Part shown: piece after piece, positions 5,668-9,622 of the stretch
Numbering within the stretch: position 1 is the stretch's first letter
Layout of the letters: each line of letters begins with the position of its first letter
Assembly: GCA_015228895.1 (NCBI GenBank)
Contig: JADGCR010000073.1
Span: forward strand, 1-9,622
Length of the DNA: 9,622 nt
From: Magnetococcales bacterium
Lineage (GTDB): Bacteria; Pseudomonadota; Magnetococcia; Magnetococcales; Magnetaquicoccaceae
Direction: 5' to 3'
Notes under the pieces: generated by a model
Database searches by the model: none
What the model was told of the DNA's origin: nothing
Seen by the model: the letters and a program-made list of their open reading frames with translations, nothing else
Program-made: the position numbers and the translations under genes

Positions 5668-8157
5668 ATGAAAGAAGCGATTTCCGACGGGGCGTGTGGT
5701 ATGGAACCCGACGGGGCGTGTGGTATGGAACCCGACCCCGATGAAGTCCGGCTCCTGTCCAACCTTTACGCCCAGGGTCGCCTCGGGGAGTTGGAGGGGG
5801 AGGCCCGGCGGCTGAGCGGGCGCCATCCGGAAAGCGGGCTGGTCTGGAAGGTGCTGGGTGTGGCCCTCATGGGGCAAAGGCGCTTTGACCAGGCTCTTGC
5901 GCCCTTGCGGCAGGCGGTCCGCTGGTGGCCCCTGGACCGGGAGGGCTGGCTGAATCTGGCCATGACCTGTCAGGAGCTGGACCGCCCGGACGAAGCCGGA
6001 GCGGCCTATCGTCGCACCCTGGAGCTTTGGCCGGATTCGGTTGACGTCCACAACAATCTGGGCGCGCTGCTGCAGGGCCAGGGTCGGCTGGAGGAGGCGG
6101 AATCCTGTTTTCGCCGGGTGCTGGCGCTCCAGCCGGACGCGTTCCAGAGCTGCCACAATCTGGCGGGCAATCTGTTGCGCCAGGGTCGGCTGGAGGAGGC
6201 GGAAGCCTTCTGTGATCGGACGTTGGCGCTCCGGCCCGATTTTGTCCCCGCCGTGAGCAATCTGGGGAACCTCCGTCACGAGCAGGGCCGTCTGGAGGAG
6301 GCGGTCGCCTGTTACCGGCGCGTTCTGGCGCTCCGGCCGGATGACGCCGCGGGCCACTACAACCTGGGCCTGATCCATCAGGAGCAGGGCCGGCCTCTGG
6401 ATGCGGAGACCCGCTACCGTCAGGCCGTGGCCCTCCAGCCGGATTACGTCGCGGCCTGGAACAATCTGGGCAATCTTCTGCTGCTCGCCCACCGGCTGGC
6501 GGAGGCGGAAAGCTGTTATCAACGCATCCTGGCGCTCCGGCCGGACGCCGTCGAGGCCCACAGCAATCTGGGAGCGATCCTGCTGAAACAGGGAAAACTG
6601 CTGGCAGCCGAGGCCAGTTATCGACAGGCCCTGACCCTGCAGCCGGATTGCCACGAGTGTCTTTTCAATCTGGGCAACGTGCTGCGCAATCTGGGGCGTG
6701 TGGATGAGGCCGAAGCCTGCTTCCGCGAGGTGTTGCGCATCAGGCCGGATTTCGACGCCGCTTTTGTCCATGCCGCCTTTTGCGCCCAGATGGGGTGTCG
6801 ATGGGAACACCACGTCGCCGACGGTGTCGCCATGGGCCGTCTGCTGGAGCGGGGGGTGGCCATCACCCCCCTGGTGGCCCTCACCCGCCCCGAGTTGGAC
6901 GGAGTGGCGGAACGTCGGGCCGGCGCGTTGTACGCCGAAGAGGTGGCCGGTCCACTCCTGAAGACACCCCCCCTGGTGGACCCCCGTCACCACCCCGGTC
7001 GGGAGCGGCTGCGCATCGGCTATCTGTCGGCGGATTTTCGCGATCATCCCGTCACCCAGGTGTATGGGAGCGTCATCCAGGCCCACGACCGGGAGCGGTT
7101 CGCCGTCTATTGTTACGCCTATGGGCCGGCGACCCGGGACGCGGGACGCCAACGGATCGTCCGGGCCTGTGACCACTTCCGGGATCTGTCCGACCTGTCC
7201 GACCGGGAGAGCGCCTGGTCCATTGTCCAGGACCAGATCGACATCCTCCTCGATCTGACCGGCTACATGCAGCACTGCCGACCGGGGATCCTCGCCCAGC
7301 GTCCCGCGCCCCTGCTGGTCAACGCGGGTCAGCCGGGGAGTATGGGACATCCCCGTCTGGCGGACTACAAAATCGGCGATCCCATCGCCACTCCGACGCG
7401 TCTGGCCGCGGCCTTCAGCGAGACCCTGGCGCTGCTGCCCCGCAGTTTCGCCTCCTCGGCCCACAAGGAGGAGCATCCCCGGATCACCCGCTCCCCGGAC
7501 CCGGCGGCCCGTCTGGCCGCGGGGCTGCCGGAGGCGGGGTTTGTGTTTTGCAGCTTCAACCAGAGTTACAAATTCTCCCGGGCGGGCTTCGCGGTCTGGT
7601 GCCGTCTGCTGGAGGAACTCCCCGGCAGCCTGTTGTGGCTGAGCAGGCCCAACCCCGTGGCCATGCGCAATCTGCGTCAGGAGGCCGGGGGACGGGGGAT
7701 CGATCCGGACCGCATCCTCTTCGCCGACCGGACCCCAAGCCTGGGAGCGCACCTGGAACGCCTGGCCCTGGCCGATCTGGCCCTGGACACCTTTCCCTAC
7801 ACCTCCCAGGTGACGGGCTGCGATACCTTGTGGAGCGGGGTGCCCATGATCACCCTGCAAGGGGAGACCCATGTCAGCCGTATCGCCGCCAGCCTGCTCC
7901 ACGGAGTGGGTTTGCCGGATCTGATCACCGGGAGTTGGGAGGCGTACTTCGCTCTGGCCCTGGATCTGGCCCGGAATCCGGAACGTCTGGACGGGGTGCG
8001 GGCGCGGTTGCTTGGGAATCGTGCGCACTCCCCCCTGTTCGATGTCCCCCATTTCGTCCGGGATCTGGAGCGGCTCCTGGAACGCATGTGGCGGGATCAT
8101 GGCGCGGGCAAGCGCGAACCGGTCGTTTTGGAGCGTTCCGCAGGGGATTTCGTCTGA
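5668..8157 (+). CDS. TPR-repeat protein with GT41 (SPINDLY/O-GlcNAc transferase-like) domain
   Basis: Encodes 829 residues from this start. Residues about 23-362 are ten 34-residue TPR units, the last eight near-canonical (NLGxxLxxxGRLEEAExCYRRxLALRPD); they form a superhelix that in this family binds protein substrates. Residues about 445-805 are the GT41 catalytic region: SADFRDHPV (454-462, with the conserved His-Pro), DLTGYMQHCRPG (529-540), DYKIGDP (566-572), FNQSYKF (630-636, Lys 635 equivalent to the UDP-contacting Lys of OGT) and LDTFPY...CDTLWSGVP (706-726). These enzymes transfer a nucleotide-activated sugar to Ser/Thr of proteins in the cytosol. The usual T-T-G before the CD(T/A)LW motif is V-T-G (715-717), and the usual YPGT(T/S)G is QPGSMG (555-560), so donor use may differ. 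The start is uncertain: in-frame ATGs lie at 5632, 5653, 5668, 5701 and 5725, none with an ideal ribosome binding site (GAGG at 5660-5663 lies just before 5668). It precedes pseB by 100 bp, suggesting a flagellin or surface-protein glycosyltransferase. Confidence 0.85.
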   Translation: MKEAISDGACGMEPDGACGMEPDPDEVRLLSNLYAQGRLGELEGEARRLSGRHPESGLVWKVLGVALMGQRRFDQALAPLRQAVRWWPLDREGWLNLAMTCQELDRPDEAGAAYRRTLELWPDSVDVHNNLGALLQGQGRLEEAESCFRRVLALQPDAFQSCHNLAGNLLRQGRLEEAEAFCDRTLALRPDFVPAVSNLGNLRHEQGRLEEAVACYRRVLALRPDDAAGHYNLGLIHQEQGRPLDAETRYRQAVALQPDYVAAWNNLGNLLLLAHRLAEAESCYQRILALRPDAVEAHSNLGAILLKQGKLLAAEASYRQALTLQPDCHECLFNLGNVLRNLGRVDEAEACFREVLRIRPDFDAAFVHAAFCAQMGCRWEHHVADGVAMGRLLERGVAITPLVALTRPELDGVAERRAGALYAEEVAGPLLKTPPLVDPRHHPGRERLRIGYLSADFRDHPVTQVYGSVIQAHDRERFAVYCYAYGPATRDAGRQRIVRACDHFRDLSDLSDRESAWSIVQDQIDILLDLTGYMQHCRPGILAQRPAPLLVNAGQPGSMGHPRLADYKIGDPIATPTRLAAAFSETLALLPRSFASSAHKEEHPRITRSPDPAARLAAGLPEAGFVFCSFNQSYKFSRAGFAVWCRLLEELPGSLLWLSRPNPVAMRNLRQEAGGRGIDPDRILFADRTPSLGAHLERLALADLALDTFPYTSQVTGCDTLWSGVPMITLQGETHVSRIAASLLHGVGLPDLITGSWEAYFALALDLARNPERLDGVRARLLGNRAHSPLFDVPHFVRDLERLLERMWRDHGAGKREPVVLERSAGDFV
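5686..5733 (+). repeat. Perfect 24-bp tandem duplication in the N-terminal codons
   Basis: Two exact head-to-tail copies (5686-5709 and 5710-5733) of a unit that begins GACGGGGCGTG and encodes DGACGMEP. The unit keeps the reading frame and carries an internal ATG, so each copy adds a possible start codon. It lies before the first TPR, outside the folded domains. It looks like a recent slippage duplication and may vary in copy number between strains. Confidence 0.9.
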
Positions 8158-8171
8158 GCCGCTTTCAACCC

Positions 8172-8201
8172 TGGACAAAACCGTAAGGATTTCATTAACA
8201 T
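8172..8201 (+). promoter_or_regulatory. Possible sigma-70 promoter ahead of pseB
   Basis: TGGACA (8172-8177, 5 of 6 to the -35 consensus), an 18-bp spacer and TAACAT (8196-8201, 4 of 6 to the -10) lie in the AT-rich part of the 100-bp gap before pseB. No terminator is visible in the gap, so pseB could equally be read from the upstream gene. Weak pattern match. Confidence 0.3.
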
Positions 8202-8257
8202 TATTCAGGGGCGTAGTCGCCTGATCAATCCATTTTTCTTCAAACAGTGAGTTTCTT

Positions 8258-9253
8258 ATGGATTTCAACAATCAATCCGTTCTGATCACCGGGGGTACCG
8301 GCTCCTTTGGTCAACATCTGTTGCGCACCATTCTCCAGACCAGTTCCCCCCGGCGTCTGGTGGTCTTCTCCCGCGACGAACTCAAACAGTGGGAAATGCA
8401 ACAGAATCCCGTCTTCGCCAAGGCGAGTTGCCTGCGGTTTTTCATCGGCGACGTGCGGGATCGGCTCCGGCTGGAACAGGCGTTCCGGGAGGTGGACTAC
8501 GTTTTCCACGCCGCCGCCCTCAAACAGGTCACCACCGCGGAGTACAACCCCATCGAATGCATCCACACCAACGTGATGGGCGCGGAGAATGTGGTCCAGG
8601 CCGCGTTGCGCTCCAACGTCAAGAAGGTGATCGCCCTCTCCACCGACAAGGCCGCCAGTCCCATCAACCTCTATGGGGCCACCAAACTGGTCTCCGACAA
8701 GCTGTTTGTGGCCGCCAACAACCTGGCCGGCGGCCATCGTACCCTCTTCAGTGCGGTCCGCTACGGCAATGTGGTGGGTTCCCGTGGTTCGGTGGTGCCC
8801 TTTTTCCGGAAGCTGATCGCCGATGGAGCCACCTCCCTGCCCATCACCGATCCCCGCATGACCCGCTTCTGGATCACCCTCTCCCAGGGGGTGGGGTTCA
8901 GCATCTCCTGCATGAAAATGATGCACGGGGGGGAGGTGTTCGTCCCCAAGATCCCCAGCATGAAGATCGTCGATCTGGCCCACACCATGGCGCCCGGCCT
9001 GCAGTATCATGTGGTGGGGGTGCGACCGGGGGAGAAACTGCACGAGGTGATGATCACCGAGGACGACGCCCGCTCCACCGTGGAACTGGACGACCGCTAC
9101 GTCATCGAACCCACGGCGGTCTGGTGGTCGCGGCGCTCCTTCACCGAATTGGGGGCCAGGCCGGTGGTGGAGGGTTTCCGCTACTCCAGCGACAACAACA
9201 GCCAGTGGCTGAATGGTCCCGAACTGACCCGAATGCTCACGGAAGAAAAGTGA
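8258..9253 (+). CDS. pseB: UDP-N-acetylglucosamine 4,6-dehydratase (inverting)
   Basis: Encodes 331 residues, the normal size for soluble PseB. It is a cytosolic short-chain dehydrogenase/reductase that converts UDP-GlcNAc to UDP-2-acetamido-2,6-dideoxy-L-arabino-hex-4-ulose, the first step of pseudaminic acid synthesis. Seen: the NADP-binding loop ITGGTGSFG (10-18), SRDELKQWEM (38-47), GDVRD (64-68), HAAALKQV (84-91), the catalytic region STDKAASPINLYGATK (128-143) with Asp 130, Lys 131 and Tyr 139, RYGNVVGSRGS (168-178), MTRFWITL (201-208), VPKIPSMK (229-236) and RPGEKLHEVMITEDDAR (256-272). There are no N-terminal membrane helices, which separates it from the long PglF/WbpM type dehydratases. 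The ATG at 8258 is preceded by GTGAG, a weak ribosome binding site. Its TGA overlaps the GTG of pseC, a tight operon link. PseB and the retaining homologues of the legionaminic pathway can look alike, but the following PseC-like gene supports this call. Confidence 0.93.
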   Translation: MDFNNQSVLITGGTGSFGQHLLRTILQTSSPRRLVVFSRDELKQWEMQQNPVFAKASCLRFFIGDVRDRLRLEQAFREVDYVFHAAALKQVTTAEYNPIECIHTNVMGAENVVQAALRSNVKKVIALSTDKAASPINLYGATKLVSDKLFVAANNLAGGHRTLFSAVRYGNVVGSRGSVVPFFRKLIADGATSLPITDPRMTRFWITLSQGVGFSISCMKMMHGGEVFVPKIPSMKIVDLAHTMAPGLQYHVVGVRPGEKLHEVMITEDDARSTVELDDRYVIEPTAVWWSRRSFTELGARPVVEGFRYSSDNNSQWLNGPELTRMLTEEK

Positions 9254-9622
9254 CCGACCAACCGTTTCTCCCCTATGGACGCCACGCCATCGACGAAGGG
9301 GACATCACCACCCTGGTCGAGGTCCTGCGCGGCGACTGGCTGACCTGCGGACCCATGGTGCCCCGATTCGAGGAGGCCCTGGCCCGACAGACGGGCGCCC
9401 GGCACGGGGTGGCGCTCTCCAGCGGCACGGCGGCGCTGCATCTGGCGGCCTTGGCGTTGGAACTGGGACCCGGTGACGGGGTGGTGGTGCCCGCGATGAC
9501 CTTTCTGGCCACCGCCAACGCCGCCCGTTTCGTCGGGGCCGAGGTGATCTTCGCGGATGTCAATCCGGCCACCGGGTTGCTGGGGCTGGCGGATTTCCAG
9601 GCCGCCCTGGAACGGGCTCCGG
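9250..9622 (+). CDS. pseC: UDP-4-amino-4,6-dideoxy-N-acetyl-beta-L-altrosamine transaminase, N-terminal part
   Basis: A partial gene; the first 124 codons are present and it runs off the right edge. It starts with GTG at 9250, overlapping the pseB stop by four bases (GTGA), with GGAAG at 9241-9245 as ribosome binding site. It reads VTDQPFLPYGRHAIDEGDI, then LRGDWLTCGPMVPRFEEALA, SSGTAALHLAALAL and VVVPAMTFLATANAARFVGA. This is the N-terminal pattern of DegT/DnrJ/EryC1 (AHBA synthase) PLP-dependent sugar aminotransferases, and the LRGDWLTxGP segment is typical of PseC. PseC takes the PseB product and transfers an amino group from glutamate to C4, the second step to CMP-pseudaminic acid. The PLP-binding lysine lies beyond the window, so it cannot be checked. 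Other DegT-family aminotransferases are the alternative, but placement directly after pseB makes PseC most likely. Confidence 0.9.
   Translation, partial: MTDQPFLPYGRHAIDEGDITTLVEVLRGDWLTCGPMVPRFEEALARQTGARHGVALSSGTAALHLAALALELGPGDGVVVPAMTFLATANAARFVGAEVIFADVNPATGLLGLADFQAALERAP

Noticed and set aside
8207..8227. Small GGCG/CGCC inverted repeat before pseB as a terminator or operator
   Set aside because: The stem is only four to five bases with no T run; it is likely chance.
5614..8271. 885-codon minus-strand open frame opposite the TPR-GT41 gene
   Set aside because: Its repeats mirror the TPR codons, and no independent motif is seen. It is an antisense shadow.

Overview
The window looks like chromosomal DNA of a GC-rich Gram-negative proteobacterium. 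The best clue to its identity is the first gene. It encodes a small protein whose glycine-leucine repeat and following membrane helix match the C-terminal half of the magnetosome proteins Mms6 and MamD. This points to a magnetotactic bacterium in the Alphaproteobacteria or Magnetococcia. The genus cannot be fixed from the sequence alone. No IS element, CRISPR array, tRNA or rRNA was seen.

Region 1 (about 1-980, + strand) holds the Mms6/MamD-like gene, a strong bidirectional intrinsic terminator, and a stand-alone cyclic-nucleotide-binding-domain gene whose ribosome binding site follows the terminator almost directly. Region 2 (981-1362) is a gap of lower GC containing the apparent 5' remnant of a PIN-domain toxin gene.

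Region 3 (1363-5471, - strand) is a two-gene operon. A family 9 glycosyltransferase resembling LPS heptosyltransferase III overlaps, through ATGA, a large polytopic membrane protein with a spermidine-synthase-like methyltransferase-fold domain. A good extended -10 promoter lies just upstream of the operon.

Region 4 (5668-9622, + strand) is a protein-glycosylation or surface-glycan cluster. It contains a TPR protein with a family 41 (SPINDLY/O-GlcNAc-transferase-like) catalytic domain, then pseB, then the start of pseC, which overlaps pseB by four bases and runs off the window. PseB and PseC carry out the first two steps of CMP-pseudaminic acid synthesis. A TPR-GT41 protein beside them suggests a locus that makes and attaches a nonulosonic acid or related sugar, most commonly on flagellin; the target is inference. 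The divergent heptosyltransferase operon suggests that the whole right part serves the cell envelope.

Most of the very long open frames opposite the real genes (for example about 1315-4506 on + and 5614-8271 on -) are GC-driven shadows and are not annotated.
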